Source: a bacterium D16-51 (GTDB lineage Bacteria; Bacillota; Clostridia; Lachnospirales; Lachnospiraceae). From it: 55,306 nucleotides of DNA. Shown piece by piece: positions 16,135 through 24,201 of this stretch. Each line of letters starts with the position of its first letter. Within the stretch, counting starts at the first letter, position 1. The notes under the pieces were generated by a model. The model was not told where the DNA came from. It saw only the letters and a program-made list of their open reading frames with translations, and searched no databases. A program made the translations under genes and the position numbers. Location: assembly GCA_003612285.1 (NCBI GenBank), contig RAYE01000040.1, forward strand, positions 1 through 55,306, given 5' to 3'.

Positions 16135-16461
16135 ATGGAAGAAAAAGATACTTATCAGAAGATATATGATGTAGTGCGGCAGATTCCGCGGGGATATGTA
16201 GCAACCTATGGGCAGGTGGCGTTTCTGGCCGGCAATGCAAGATGGGCGCGCGTGGTTGGATATGCGCTCCACGTAAATCCTGACCCGGAAGGGATTCCGT
16301 GCTACCGTGTTGTGACAAAAGAAGGGAAGGTATCGCAGGCATTTGTGTTTGGAGGTTCAAACCGCCAGGTGGAGCTTCTGGAAGCAGATGGGATAGAATT
16401 TGTAGATGGGCATGTGGATATGAAGAGGTTTCAGTGGCCTGTGGGTTTGGAACATATTTAA
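16135..16461 (+). CDS. MGMT / alkyltransferase-like protein
   Basis: 108 aa from ATG 16135 (GGAGG 7 nt upstream), the size of stand-alone alkyltransferase-like proteins and of the C-terminal domain of O6-methylguanine-DNA methyltransferase. The helix-turn-helix part is TYGQVAFLAG and the active-site loop is GIPCYRVV, with the acceptor Cys56 kept. The usual PCHRV histidine is replaced by Tyr57. Because the cysteine is present it may still remove alkyl groups from guanine, unlike ATL proteins that have Trp there, but the His-to-Tyr change could lower activity. The N-terminal MGMT domain is absent. Confidence 0.8.
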   Translation: MEEKDTYQKIYDVVRQIPRGYVATYGQVAFLAGNARWARVVGYALHVNPDPEGIPCYRVVTKEGKVSQAFVFGGSNRQVELLEADGIEFVDGHVDMKRFQWPVGLEHI

Positions 16462-16469
16462 AAAAGAGG

Positions 16470-16498
16470 TTGACAAAACTGTGCTAACTGTATATACT
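16470..16498 (+). promoter_or_regulatory. Promoter of the GntR-ABC operon
   Basis: TTGACA (16470-16475), 17-nt spacer, TATACT (16493-16498), directly after the MGMT-like gene. The -10 box lies inside the operator at 16483-16515. Confidence 0.8.
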
Positions 16499-16515
16499 GT
16501 TAATATACAGTTAGC
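16483..16515. promoter_or_regulatory. GntR-type operator, perfect inverted repeat
   Basis: GCTAACTGTATAT (16483-16495) and its exact complement (16503-16515) are separated by 7 nt. It covers the -10 box and start site of the operon whose first gene is a YtrA-type GntR repressor, so autorepression is the simple reading. Confidence 0.8.
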
Positions 16516-16669
16516 TGACTGAGATATTACAGAATAGAATGAATGAACCTGTTTCTCCTGCAAATATCATGTTTGGCCGAATATGCAGATTTTAGCAAGA
16601 TTGAAGGATTATGAAGAACTTGTTCATTTTGCTATTTGAGCCGCAAAAAGCGCGGCATGGGGGATTTAT

Positions 16670-17041
16670 ATGAATATCTTCATTGATAATAAAAGTGGGA
16701 TTCCAATTTATGACCAGATTTACACCCAGATAAAGAACCATATTATCGGCGGTGAATTGAAAGAGGACGAAGCGCTTCCCTCAATCCGTGGATTGGCAAA
16801 GGATTTGAGGATTAGTGTGGTAACGACAAAACGTGCCTATGACGAACTGGAGAGGGAGGGGTTTGTTTATACTGTCCCGGCAAAAGGATGTTTTGTCGCT
16901 GCAAAAAATGCAGAATTATTAAAAGAGGAAAATTTAAAGAAAATAGAGGGGCATATGCAGGCAATTGCAGAGCTTGCCGTTCCCTGCGGCCTTAGCAGGC
17001 AGGACATTCTTGATATGTTCGGCATTATATGGGAGGAATAA
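16670..17041 (+). CDS. GntR-family (YtrA subfamily) transcriptional regulator
   Basis: 123 aa, the short YtrA form with a winged helix and no large ligand domain. The N-terminal signature IPIYDQIYTQIKNHIIGGEL is followed by the recognition region LPSIRGLAKDLRISVVTTKRAYDELEREGFVY (about residues 42-75), then a roughly 45-residue helical dimer tail. It is first in an operon with an ABC ATPase and permease, the standard YtrA arrangement. Such repressors respond to cell-envelope antibiotics or unknown small molecules. The leader is about 160 nt long; GGGGGAT serves as ribosome site. It probably binds the perfect palindrome at 16483-16515. Confidence 0.88.
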   Translation: MNIFIDNKSGIPIYDQIYTQIKNHIIGGELKEDEALPSIRGLAKDLRISVVTTKRAYDELEREGFVYTVPAKGCFVAAKNAELLKEENLKKIEGHMQAIAELAVPCGLSRQDILDMFGIIWEE

Positions 17042-17044
17042 GTG

Positions 17045-17887
17045 ATGAATGCGATTGAAATCAAGGGGCTGACAAAGACGTATGCAGATTTTACATTATC
17101 TAATTTAAACCTGACATTGCCAAGCGGCTGTATCATGGGGCTGGTGGGAGAGAATGGGGCAGGGAAGAGCACAACGATTAAATTAATATTGGATATAATT
17201 AAAAAAGATAGTGGAACGATTAAAATCCTTGGGAAGGATAATCAGGAGGATATTAAATGCACTAAGGAAGAGATTGGGGTTGTACTGGATGAAGTTGGCT
17301 TCCCGGACTGCCTGACGGCGATCCAGTTTGGGAAGATTATGGAAAATACTTACCAAAATTGGGACAATGCGGTTTATGGCAATTTGCTTAAAAAGTTATC
17401 TATGCCGGGAAAGAAGATGTTTCAGGAATATTCCAGGGGGATGAAAATGAAGCTTGGGATTGCAGTTGCATTGTCACATCACCCAAAGCTGCTGATATTG
17501 GATGAGGCTACAAATGGCTTAGACCCAGTTGCCAGGGATGAAGTAGTTGATATGGTTTGCGAGTTTACAAGGGATGAAAACCATGCGGTGCTTGTTTCTT
17601 CCCATATAGTAACTGACTTGGAAAAAATATGTGATTATATTGCTTTTTTGCACAGAGGGAAGCTCATTTTGTGCGAAGAAAAGGACGTCCTTTTGACAGA
17701 ATATGGTATTGTGCATTGTACTTTTGAAAGCATTCAGGAAATTGCAGCATCTGCCATTATCGGGAAGAGGGAGACGGCGTTTGGTGTGGAAGCCGTTGTA
17801 AAGCGTAAAGATATTCCGGCTGGGCTGGATTACAGCCCGGTGAGTATTGAAGAATTATTTGTATCTATGGTGAAGGAGGTAAAGTAG
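17045..17887 (+). CDS. ABC transporter ATP-binding protein
   Basis: 280 aa. Walker A is GENGAGKST, the signature motif appears as YSRGMKMKLGIA, and Walker B is LLILDEATNGLDP, with the switch His in VSSHIVTDLE. It resembles the YtrB/BcrA type that pairs with ABC-2 permeases. It starts at ATG 17045, three nt after an alternative GTG, 8 nt from GGAGG, and four nt after the regulator's stop. It powers the permease encoded immediately downstream at the inner face of the membrane. The substrate is not shown by the sequence; related operons serve antibiotic or envelope-stress resistance. Confidence 0.92.
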   Translation: MNAIEIKGLTKTYADFTLSNLNLTLPSGCIMGLVGENGAGKSTTIKLILDIIKKDSGTIKILGKDNQEDIKCTKEEIGVVLDEVGFPDCLTAIQFGKIMENTYQNWDNAVYGNLLKKLSMPGKKMFQEYSRGMKMKLGIAVALSHHPKLLILDEATNGLDPVARDEVVDMVCEFTRDENHAVLVSSHIVTDLEKICDYIAFLHRGKLILCEEKDVLLTEYGIVHCTFESIQEIAASAIIGKRETAFGVEAVVKRKDIPAGLDYSPVSIEELFVSMVKEVK

Positions 17888-17888
17888 T

Positions 17889-18518
17889 ATGAAAGGGCTG
17901 TTATTAAAAGATTTATATATGACACGGAAATATTGCTGGATGATGTTAGCTTTTATTGCACTCTTTACAGCAGTGTCTTTTGTAGATAAGGAAAATCTGT
18001 TTTTTCAGTTTTATCCTGTTGTGATAACAAGTATTTTACCAGTAACAATACTTGGATATGATGAAAAATGCCATTGGGATGTTTATGGCCAGGTTTTTCC
18101 ATATTCAAAAAAACAACTTGTGAGTGTAAAATATCTGTTAGGTTTGATTTTGGTTTGTGCCATGTGGCTGCTGCTGGTTGCAATCCAGTTCTTTGGCAGC
18201 ATGGTGAATCAAACAGGCGGGCAGGGGGATTGGTGGTCTTTTTTATTGGTTGTGCTGTCAACAGGGCTTCTTGCTTCCGGGCTTATGCTGCCGATTATTT
18301 TTAAATTTGGCACAGAAAAAGGGCGTCTTGCGTTTATGGTTGTTATAGTTTTAATTTGTGCTGGGAGCACAGGCGCGATGTCATTGTCTTCGGATATCAG
18401 TTTCCGTCTTTCGGTTTCAACAAGTGTGTTTTCGCTGGCTGCTCTAGCAGCAAGCAGTATTATTTTCTTTTTATCCTGGGTGGTTTCTGTTAAAATATAT
18501 GAAAGAAAGGAATTTTAG
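17889..18518 (+). CDS. ABC-2 type permease
   Basis: 209 aa with six hydrophobic segments, starting MKGLLLKDLYMTRKY as is usual for ABC-2 permeases of this group (LLLKDLY motif). It begins one nt after the stop of the ATP-binding protein gene, so translation is coupled. Together they make an exporter or membrane-remodelling pair under the GntR regulator. Complete; the C-terminus ends with a charged KIYERKEF tail. Confidence 0.88.
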   Translation: MKGLLLKDLYMTRKYCWMMLAFIALFTAVSFVDKENLFFQFYPVVITSILPVTILGYDEKCHWDVYGQVFPYSKKQLVSVKYLLGLILVCAMWLLLVAIQFFGSMVNQTGGQGDWWSFLLVVLSTGLLASGLMLPIIFKFGTEKGRLAFMVVIVLICAGSTGAMSLSSDISFRLSVSTSVFSLAALAASSIIFFLSWVVSVKIYERKEF

Positions 18519-18674
18519 GCAATGTAGGTTCTAAGGAACTGTTAAGAAATTAAATGAACAAGTTGCGAAGGATGTAGAGCAGTTTCGGAGAATATTGAAG
18601 TAAAATGCATATTGGTTTTTCATTGAGAAATAGGAAGAGGTATGCTAATATAATTAGTAGGAAGGTGGGATAGT

Positions 18675-18746
18675 ATGGCATTAGTAGATGTTAATATTAA
18701 GGTTCCGGTGGAGCTGGAGGCTTATAGAAAAGTCAAGGCAAAATGA
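18675..18746 (+). CDS. Very short ORF, possible gene remnant
   Basis: 23 codons starting MALVDVNIKVPVELE, with a plausible ribosome site (AGGTGGG) and promoter TTGAGA (18624-18629)-N16-TAATAT (18646-18651). It resembles the start of a small antitoxin-like protein that stops early. It could be a leader peptide or a decayed gene. It precedes the GNAT gene by 26 nt. Confidence 0.25.
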   Translation: MALVDVNIKVPVELEAYRKVKAK

Positions 18747-18772
18747 AATAAAAACACGAAATAGGAGGATGT

Positions 18773-19474
18773 ATGACAGAAATTCATTTGATGACAGCGG
18801 AACATACATATTGGAAAGAGACAATTTCATTTGCGGAAAGATGTTCATGGAAAGCAGGTTCTTATTTGGCAAAGAAAATGCAGGAAAATGAATTTAATGA
18901 ATGGGAAAGAGTGTGTGCTGTTTGTGTAAATGGGAAAGTGGCAGGATTTTCCACATTTACAGGAAGGGACGAGTTGTCTGAACAGTATGACTTTACACCA
19001 TTCATAGGATTTGTTTTTATAGATGAACAATATCGCGGCAGGAGATTGTCAGAACGGATGATTCAAAGCATCATTTCTTATGCGAAGGAACTTGGCTATA
19101 ATGAAGTATATATTATGAGTGGAGAAATTGGCTTATATGAAAAATATGGGTTCATAAAATTAGGTGATTATGAAACGATATATGGTTCCATAGACCAACT
19201 ATTTGTCCAGTCCATAGAAAGGCCAAATCAGGATTTAGAGCTGTTAAGCCATTTGGATAAATTGCACACTACAGAGTTAGGTGTTGTACGGATAAAAAGA
19301 AATCTGTCTTTGGATACAGAAGATGTTGTCGAATGGTGCAAAGATAAAATCCGTTCTGAGTATGCCATTATCACAAGAAGAGGAAAAAACTGGTATGTAA
19401 ATGTAGATGACATTGTTATTACAGTAAATGCACATAGTTATACTATTATAACGGTACATAGGGGAAGGCAGTAG
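18773..19474 (+). CDS. GNAT acetyltransferase fused to a DUF3781 domain
   Basis: 233 aa. Residues 1-140 are a GNAT N-acetyltransferase: strand VCAVCVNGKVAGF, the acetyl-CoA loop DEQYRGRRLSERM (Q/R-x-x-G-x-G/A-like), and the terminal YEKYGFIKLG. Residues 155-233 resemble DUF3781 (LHTTELGVVRIKRNLSL, then a C-terminal VNAHSYTIITVHR), usually a separate small protein. The substrate is unknown. The strong AGGAGG lies 4 nt before ATG. The fusion suggests that the DUF3781 part acts on or recognises the acetylation target. It is followed by a restriction-enzyme-like fragment. Confidence 0.75.
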   Translation: MTEIHLMTAEHTYWKETISFAERCSWKAGSYLAKKMQENEFNEWERVCAVCVNGKVAGFSTFTGRDELSEQYDFTPFIGFVFIDEQYRGRRLSERMIQSIISYAKELGYNEVYIMSGEIGLYEKYGFIKLGDYETIYGSIDQLFVQSIERPNQDLELLSHLDKLHTTELGVVRIKRNLSLDTEDVVEWCKDKIRSEYAIITRRGKNWYVNVDDIVITVNAHSYTIITVHRGRQ

Positions 19475-19479
19475 GAAAG

Positions 19480-19617
19480 GGACAGTCGAAGAAATATTAT
19501 TTTCCAGACTGCCCTATTAATATGCGTGGAATACCTATGGCTGTAATAGAAGCGAAAAAACCAGGGGAGGACTTGGATAAAGCATATGCCGAGGCGCATT
19601 TGTATCTCAAGAGATAA
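19480..19617 (+). pseudogene. Fragment resembling a type I restriction R subunit N-terminal domain
   Basis: In frame 1 the 45-codon segment reads through DCPINMRGIPMAVIEAKKP and GEDLDKAYAEAHLYLKR, then TAA at 19615. PMAVIEAKKPGEDL matches the E-x-K nuclease motif found near the N-terminus of HsdR-like proteins. There is no start codon with a ribosome site and the rest of the protein is missing, so this is a remnant. It suggests an old restriction locus at this spot. Confidence 0.5.
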
Positions 19618-19794
19618 ATGCTGGATTTTTTTATAAAATAAATGTGTGTCAATTAGAAATGGTTTGCAATGGAACTGAATAGTAACTACAAAGAACTATT
19701 TGTTAATGAAAGTGGGATTATTTTCTTTACTTTTTTCTTCAAAAAATGTATAATTATAGCAGATTATGTTTTGACGAGGGGAGTGACGTTATCT

Positions 19795-20781
19795 ATGAAA
19801 AGAAAAAAGTATCTGAAGCTGCTGTCGTTGGTTATTATTGTTGCGCTGTTAGTGAATATTTCTACCGCTTCACAGGCAAAGCCGAAACCAAAGCTGAATA
19901 AGACGAAGCTGACGCTTACGATCGGCCGGTCTTCAAGCCTGACATTGAAAAATACCGATGCAAAAGTAAAATGGTCCAGCAGTAATAAATCAGTGGCGTC
20001 AGTAAATTCGCTGGGGGATGTAACTGCGAAGAAGGCAGGCACGGCAAATATTAAGGCAAAAGCAGGGAAAAAGACATATACCTGCAAAGTTACTGTACCA
20101 AAGCAGTATATCAGCAAGACAGCGATGACATTAGACGCAGGCAGTTCAAAAACATTGAGGATATATGGTGTGTCTTCCAGTGATGATATTTTCTGGAGCA
20201 GTGATGATGAAAGCATTGCAACTGTTTCAAGTAAAGGGAAGGTTACAGCCCTTGCGTCTGGGCGTACTATAATCCGTGCAACTTTAAACAGTGGGGTTGG
20301 AAAGACGTATAAGTGTGAAGTGCTTGTATATGGGGATAATCCATACCCGCCAAATGAAACAGATGCCCCATATCCACCAGATGAGACAGATGATCCGGTT
20401 GTACCACCTGAGGATACGCCGACGCCAACACCATCTCCTTCTGCATCGTCTTCACCTTCACCGACGCCGCTTCCGGATATACCGGTTACAGGCGTTGAAT
20501 TGATGGAAACAAGCCTGACGTTGGATTTGACAGTTTCAAGGTATTTATCTGCAAATGTTATGCCATTAAATGCAACGAACAGGAATGTGACATGGAGAAG
20601 TACAAACCCATATATAGCAAGGGTAACGAATACTGGCATGGTAACAGGGCTTGCAGGTGGGATTACAGTGATTTATGTTATGACGGAAGAGGGCAGGTTT
20701 GTGGCTTCCTGTAATGTAACAGTAACAGGCAATACGCCAACGCCGATTCCGACACCATCACCGACACCAAAACCGAGATAG
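19795..20781 (+). CDS. Secreted protein with three Big_2 (Ig-like) domains
   Basis: 328 aa from ATG 19795. A signal peptide (KRKKYLKLLSLVIIVALLV, cleavage near SQA) leads into two Big_2 domains (about residues 30-105 and 105-180; VKWSSSNKSVASVNSLGDV and IFWSSDDESIATVSSKGKV). A Pro/Thr/Ser linker (about 185-235) and a third Big_2 domain (VTWRSTNPYIARVTNTGMV) follow, ending in a short Pro-Thr tail. No sortase motif or anchor is seen, so it is probably released or weakly wall-bound. The promoter is TTTACT (19726-19731)-N17-TATAAT (19749-19754). Upstream codons in frame are noncoding. Confidence 0.85.
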   Translation: MKRKKYLKLLSLVIIVALLVNISTASQAKPKPKLNKTKLTLTIGRSSSLTLKNTDAKVKWSSSNKSVASVNSLGDVTAKKAGTANIKAKAGKKTYTCKVTVPKQYISKTAMTLDAGSSKTLRIYGVSSSDDIFWSSDDESIATVSSKGKVTALASGRTIIRATLNSGVGKTYKCEVLVYGDNPYPPNETDAPYPPDETDDPVVPPEDTPTPTPSPSASSSPSPTPLPDIPVTGVELMETSLTLDLTVSRYLSANVMPLNATNRNVTWRSTNPYIARVTNTGMVTGLAGGITVIYVMTEEGRFVASCNVTVTGNTPTPIPTPSPTPKPR

Positions 20782-20890
20782 GTAATGGACAAAAGAAAAT
20801 AGTTAGAGCGTGTTTGAAAATCTAACATAATATAATGGAAAATAAAAAAGCGATATGATTATTTATTATTCGCTGTACTAGCCATAGAAT

Positions 20891-20991
20891 CTATACGACT
20901 GGCGGATAAGATGTGAATACCGATTTTAGGTTACATGTCTGGTGAGAAAACTCACAGGGAGTATAGAAAGAAAGAGCCGACCGCCTGGGCA
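20891..20991 (+). ncRNA. ZTP (pfl) riboswitch
   Basis: The conserved layout of the ZTP/ZMP riboswitch is present. P1 pairs CTATAC (20891-20896) with GTATAG (20961-20966). CTGGCGG follows P1 on the 5' side, and ACAGGGAG lies just before the 3' P1 strand. The signature GCCGACCGCCTGGGCA closes the RNA. It stands directly upstream of purO-purH, whose products handle the ligand ZMP (AICAR), a typical target. The 3' signature overlaps the terminator stem, which gives an ON switch: ligand binding should prevent termination. Confidence 0.85.
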
Positions 20992-21026
20992 CTCATTATT
21001 GGAGTGCCCGGATGGCCGGTTTTTTT
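20976..21026 (+). terminator. Riboswitch-controlled terminator before purO
   Basis: GGGCACTC (20987-20994) pairs with GAGTGCCC (21002-21009), and the stem extends outward through CCG/CGG pairs to 20977-21019. Seven T's follow (21020-21026). The 5' arm contains the last conserved bases of the riboswitch. Confidence 0.85.
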
Positions 21027-21062
21027 GGCTTATGGGAGATTAAATCAAAAGGAGGATGCGAT

Positions 21063-21776
21063 ATGCAGAAAACATCATTGGAAACAAGTTTAAAAGGAAA
21101 TTCGTACCCTGGAAGGGGAATTGTGATTGGAAAGTCCCCCAATGGGAAATATGCAGTGACAGCTTATTTTATTATGGGCAGAAGTGTGAACAGCAGGAAC
21201 CGTATTTTTGTGGAAGAGGGGGAGGGAATCCGTACAGAAGCGTTTGATCCCGCAAAATTAAGCGATCCAAGCCTTGTGATATATGCTCCTGTCCGCGTAC
21301 TGGGAAATAAAACGATTGTAACAAACGGTGACCAGACAGATACGATATATGAACTGATGGACAAGCAGCAGACGTTTGAGCAGGCGCTGCGCACCAGGGA
21401 ATTTGAACCAGATGCTCCGAACTATACGCCAAGGATTTCAGGGATTCTGCATATTGAAGACGGGCAGTTTAATTATGCAATGTCAATTTTGAAAAGTAAT
21501 CATGGAAACCCTTCACAGTGTAACCGTTATACATTTAGTTACACAAACCCATTAGATGGGGAGGGGCATTTTATCCATACTTATATGGGGGATGGTAATC
21601 CACTGCCAAGTTTTGAAGGAGAACCGGAGTTAGTTGAAATCCTGGACGATATGGAGGAGTTTACGAATATGCTCTGGGGCAGTTTAAATGAAGAAAATAA
21701 AGTATCACTATTTGTCCGCTATATTGATATAGCAACTGGAGAATATAAGACTGCAATTGTAAATAAAAATAAATAA
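21063..21776 (+). CDS. purO: IMP cyclohydrolase, PurO type
   Basis: 237 aa from ATG 21063, with AGGAGG 7 nt upstream. It matches the archaeal-type IMP cyclohydrolase that closes FAICAR to IMP, the last purine step. Family segments include GRGIVIG near the N-terminus, FIMGRSVNSRNR, NYTPRISG and the late SQCNRYTF. It is used in place of the cyclohydrolase domain of bifunctional PurH. The next gene supplies only the transformylase half, so the two together replace classical PurH. An in-frame open stretch upstream lies within the terminator and is not coding. Confidence 0.88.
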   Translation: MQKTSLETSLKGNSYPGRGIVIGKSPNGKYAVTAYFIMGRSVNSRNRIFVEEGEGIRTEAFDPAKLSDPSLVIYAPVRVLGNKTIVTNGDQTDTIYELMDKQQTFEQALRTREFEPDAPNYTPRISGILHIEDGQFNYAMSILKSNHGNPSQCNRYTFSYTNPLDGEGHFIHTYMGDGNPLPSFEGEPELVEILDDMEEFTNMLWGSLNEENKVSLFVRYIDIATGEYKTAIVNKNK

Positions 21777-21792
21777 TGAGTGAGGTGTATTT

Positions 21793-22971
21793 ATGAGAGA
21801 ATTAGAGTTAAAGTATGGATGTAATCCAAACCAAAAACCATCCAAAATTTATATGGGGGATGGTTCTGAACTTCCGATTCAGGTTTTAAACGGAAAACCA
21901 GGATATATTAATTTTCTGGATGCTTTCAATGGCTGGCAGTTAGTAAAAGAACTTAAAAAGGCAACAGGGCTTCCTGCCGCAGCATCTTTTAAGCATGTCT
22001 CCCCGGCAGGCGCCGCGGTTGGCCTTCCGTTAAGCGAGGTGGAGGCCAAAATTTACTGGGTGGATGATTTAGGGGAGCTTTCCCCGCTTGCCTGTGCCTA
22101 TTCGAGGGCAAGGGGAGCTGACCGCATGTCTTCCTATGGCGATTTTATTGCGCTTTCCGATGTTTGTGACGTATCGGCTGCAAATGTGATTAAACGGGAA
22201 TTTTCAGATGGAATTATAGCCCCAGGGTATGAGCCGGAGGCATTGGAGATTTTAAAGGGAAAGAAAAAGGGAAGTTATGCTGTTATCCAGATAGACGAAA
22301 ATTATGTGCCAAACCCAATTGAGCGGAAAGAGGTTTATGGGATAACATTTGAGCAGGGAAGGAATGAGCTGAATATTGATGATGATTTCTTTAGCAATGT
22401 TGTAACAGAAAATAAAGAGATACCAGATTCTGCTAAAATTGATATGGCCATTTCTATGATTACATTAAAATATACGCAGTCTAATTCTGTCTGCTATGTA
22501 AAGGGAGGGCAGGCAATCGGCATTGGAGCCGGACAGCAGTCCAGAATCCATTGTACAAGGCTGGCTGGGAGTAAAGCAGACAATTGGTTATTGCGCCAGT
22601 CCCCGGAAGTGTTAAACCTTCCGTTTAAGGAAGAGATGAAGCGCGCCGACAGGGATAATGCAATTGATTTATATATTGGGGAAGATTATATGGATATCCT
22701 TGCGGACGGAGAATGGGAGAGGGCTTTTACTGAGAAACCGCCTGTCTTTACAAAGGAAGCAAAGCAGGAATGGCTTTCTAAAGCGACTGGTGTTACGCTT
22801 GGCTCTGATGCGTTCTTCCCGTTTAGCGATAATGTAGAAAGGGCATTTCGGAGCGGCGTGCAGTATATTGCACAGCCGGGTGGTTCGATCAGGGATGGAG
22901 AGGTAATAGAGGCATGCAATAAGCATAATATCGCAATGTGCTTTACCGGGCTGCGCCTGTTCCACCATTGA
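21793..22971 (+). CDS. purH: AICAR transformylase (stand-alone PurH C-terminal half)
   Basis: 392 aa. It formylates AICAR with 10-formyl-THF to FAICAR. The active-site Lys-His pair is seen in [13 protein letters not shown] (in place of the common KHxNPCG), with [15 protein letters not shown] and the C-terminal [13 protein letters not shown] typical of the transformylase domain. The N-terminal MGS-like cyclohydrolase domain of bifunctional PurH is absent and is provided by PurO 16 nt upstream. Both are under the ZTP riboswitch. A weak hairpin with a T-run follows (about 22983-23008). Confidence 0.92.
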   Translation: MRELELKYGCNPNQKPSKIYMGDGSELPIQVLNGKPGYINFLDAFNGWQLVKELKKATGLPAAASFKHVSPAGAAVGLPLSEVEAKIYWVDDLGELSPLACAYSRARGADRMSSYGDFIALSDVCDVSAANVIKREFSDGIIAPGYEPEALEILKGKKKGSYAVIQIDENYVPNPIERKEVYGITFEQGRNELNIDDDFFSNVVTENKEIPDSAKIDMAISMITLKYTQSNSVCYVKGGQAIGIGAGQQSRIHCTRLAGSKADNWLLRQSPEVLNLPFKEEMKRADRDNAIDLYIGEDYMDILADGEWERAFTEKPPVFTKEAKQEWLSKATGVTLGSDAFFPFSDNVERAFRSGVQYIAQPGGSIRDGEVIEACNKHNIAMCFTGLRLFHH

Positions 22972-23000
22972 TAAAGAATTGTCAAACTTAACAGAATAAG

Positions 23001-23029
23001 TTGTTTTTCTGAGGCAGATATTTTATAAT
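23001..23029 (+). promoter_or_regulatory. Promoter of the LRR gene
   Basis: TTGTTT (23001-23006), 17-nt spacer, TATAAT (23024-23029), between purH and the leucine-rich-repeat gene. Confidence 0.55.
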
Positions 23030-23090
23030 ATTACTAAGGCGGTTAAGCATTGATATGAAACCACTTTATTAAGAACAGGGAGGTGGAACG

Positions 23091-23909
23091 ATGACAATAA
23101 CAGATGTTACGATACCATATGCGGCATATAAAGAGGCCGATGATTTAAATAAGCTGGTGCTGGAGAAAACGCAGGTAATTGAAGAGGCAGCATTTGAATT
23201 TTGCCATAATTTGACTTCAGTAGTATTTCCAAAGTCATTAGAATCCATTGGCGCCGCTGCTTTCCATAGCTGTACAGATTTAAGTAAGATATCTTTTTTG
23301 CCGGCTGGCGTGGTAATTGGGAATAATGCATTTAACAATTGCCAGAATATAACAGAAGTTAATCTGGGGGATCATGTAAAGCTTGGGGAGGCTGTGTTTT
23401 ATGACTGCAGGAAGCTTACAAAGATAGAGCTTCCCGATGATTTGAAAGTAATCAGTAAATATACCTTTGCATCCTGCCTGGAATTGGCGGATATTGAAAT
23501 TCCTGACAGTGTGGCAGAAATCGGGGAGGGAGCCTTCAGCCGCTGTATGATGTTAAATTCCATTCAGCTTCCTGGTAATCTGATAAAGCTTGGGGCATAT
23601 GCTTTTGATGGCTGTATTTCTTTAGAGCAGATTACGATACCAACTACATTGCACACAATAGAATCTGGGACGTTCCGGGACTGCAGCGCGCTTGTAAACT
23701 TAACGATACCAGGCGGTATAGAGACTGTCCAGAGAGGTGCGTTCAGTGGATGCACCTCTCTGGAAAAAATTGTTTTTCCTCCGTCACTGCAGTATGTTGA
23801 GCCGGAAGCAATTTTTAACTGTCCGAATTTAAAGCAGGTGGCGATTCCGCAGACAGCGAAAATGTTTGTGGATTCTTTCCCGATTAGGACGCAGATACAA
23901 TACATATAG
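23091..23909 (+). CDS. BspA-type leucine-rich repeat protein
   Basis: 272 aa made almost entirely of about ten 23-residue LRR_5 repeats with the pattern L-x-x-I-x-[IL]-P-x-x-[LV]-x-x-I-[GE]-x-x-A-F-x-x-C. There is no signal peptide or anchor, so unlike many BspA proteins it seems to be cytoplasmic or exported by another route. The repeats form a curved binding surface; the partner is unknown. The ribosome site is GGAGGTGG 7-8 nt before ATG. A strong 13-bp inverted repeat lies inside the gene (23728-23764). Confidence 0.85.
   Translation: MTITDVTIPYAAYKEADDLNKLVLEKTQVIEEAAFEFCHNLTSVVFPKSLESIGAAAFHSCTDLSKISFLPAGVVIGNNAFNNCQNITEVNLGDHVKLGEAVFYDCRKLTKIELPDDLKVISKYTFASCLELADIEIPDSVAEIGEGAFSRCMMLNSIQLPGNLIKLGAYAFDGCISLEQITIPTTLHTIESGTFRDCSALVNLTIPGGIETVQRGAFSGCTSLEKIVFPPSLQYVEPEAIFNCPNLKQVAIPQTAKMFVDSFPIRTQIQYI
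23728..23764. repeat. 13-bp inverted repeat inside the LRR gene
   Basis: TCCAGAGAGGTGC (23728-23740) and its exact complement (23752-23764) are separated by 11 nt. The mRNA would form a strong hairpin within coding sequence, followed by AAAAAATTGTTTTT. Confidence 0.8.
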
Positions 23910-23940
23910 TGATACATCAGTTTCAGATATAAAGACATAG

Positions 23941-23975
23941 AAGAGGGAATGTGTTTGCATTTCCTCTTTTGTTTT
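23941..23975 (+). terminator. LRR gene terminator
   Basis: AAGAGGGAATG (23941-23951) pairs with CATTTCCTCTT (23958-23968, one G-U), followed by TTGTTTT. A second palindrome (CATCAGCGCTGATG, about 24011-24024) and T-run follow before the por promoter. Confidence 0.75.
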
Positions 23976-24063
23976 ATAGGGAATTGCTGTAATTGTGGCG
24001 GTATGTAAGGCATCAGCGCTGATGGTGCGCTTTTTTTGGAATCTTCTGCAATTTAGTGAATAT

Positions 24064-24084
24064 AAGATGAAAAATTTTCATCTT
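24064..24084. promoter_or_regulatory. Palindrome upstream of the por promoter
   Basis: AAGATGAAAA (24064-24073) and its exact complement (24075-24084) surround one central base, ending 17 bp before the -35 box of the por operon. It could be an operator or a terminator stem; no T-run follows. Confidence 0.45.
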
Positions 24085-24101
24085 AAAAATGAGAAAAAGT
24101 C

Positions 24102-24129
24102 TTTACATTTTCTGAGCGCACTATATAAT
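24102..24129 (+). promoter_or_regulatory. por operon promoter
   Basis: TTTACA (24102-24107), 16-nt spacer, TATAAT (24124-24129); the first gene starts at 24202. Confidence 0.7.
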
Positions 24130-24201
24130 AGTAAGAGTTGAGAAAAAGAATAGTATATGGTGAAAAAATTCATCATAGTGGAAAAAGGAGAAAATAAAAC
24201 T

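Noticed and set aside
19764-20639. A 291-codon open frame on the minus strand opposite the Big_2 gene
   Set aside because: It is the antisense shadow of a Ser/Thr/Pro-rich coding sequence; no ribosome site, and the plus-strand protein has a signal peptide and clear domains.
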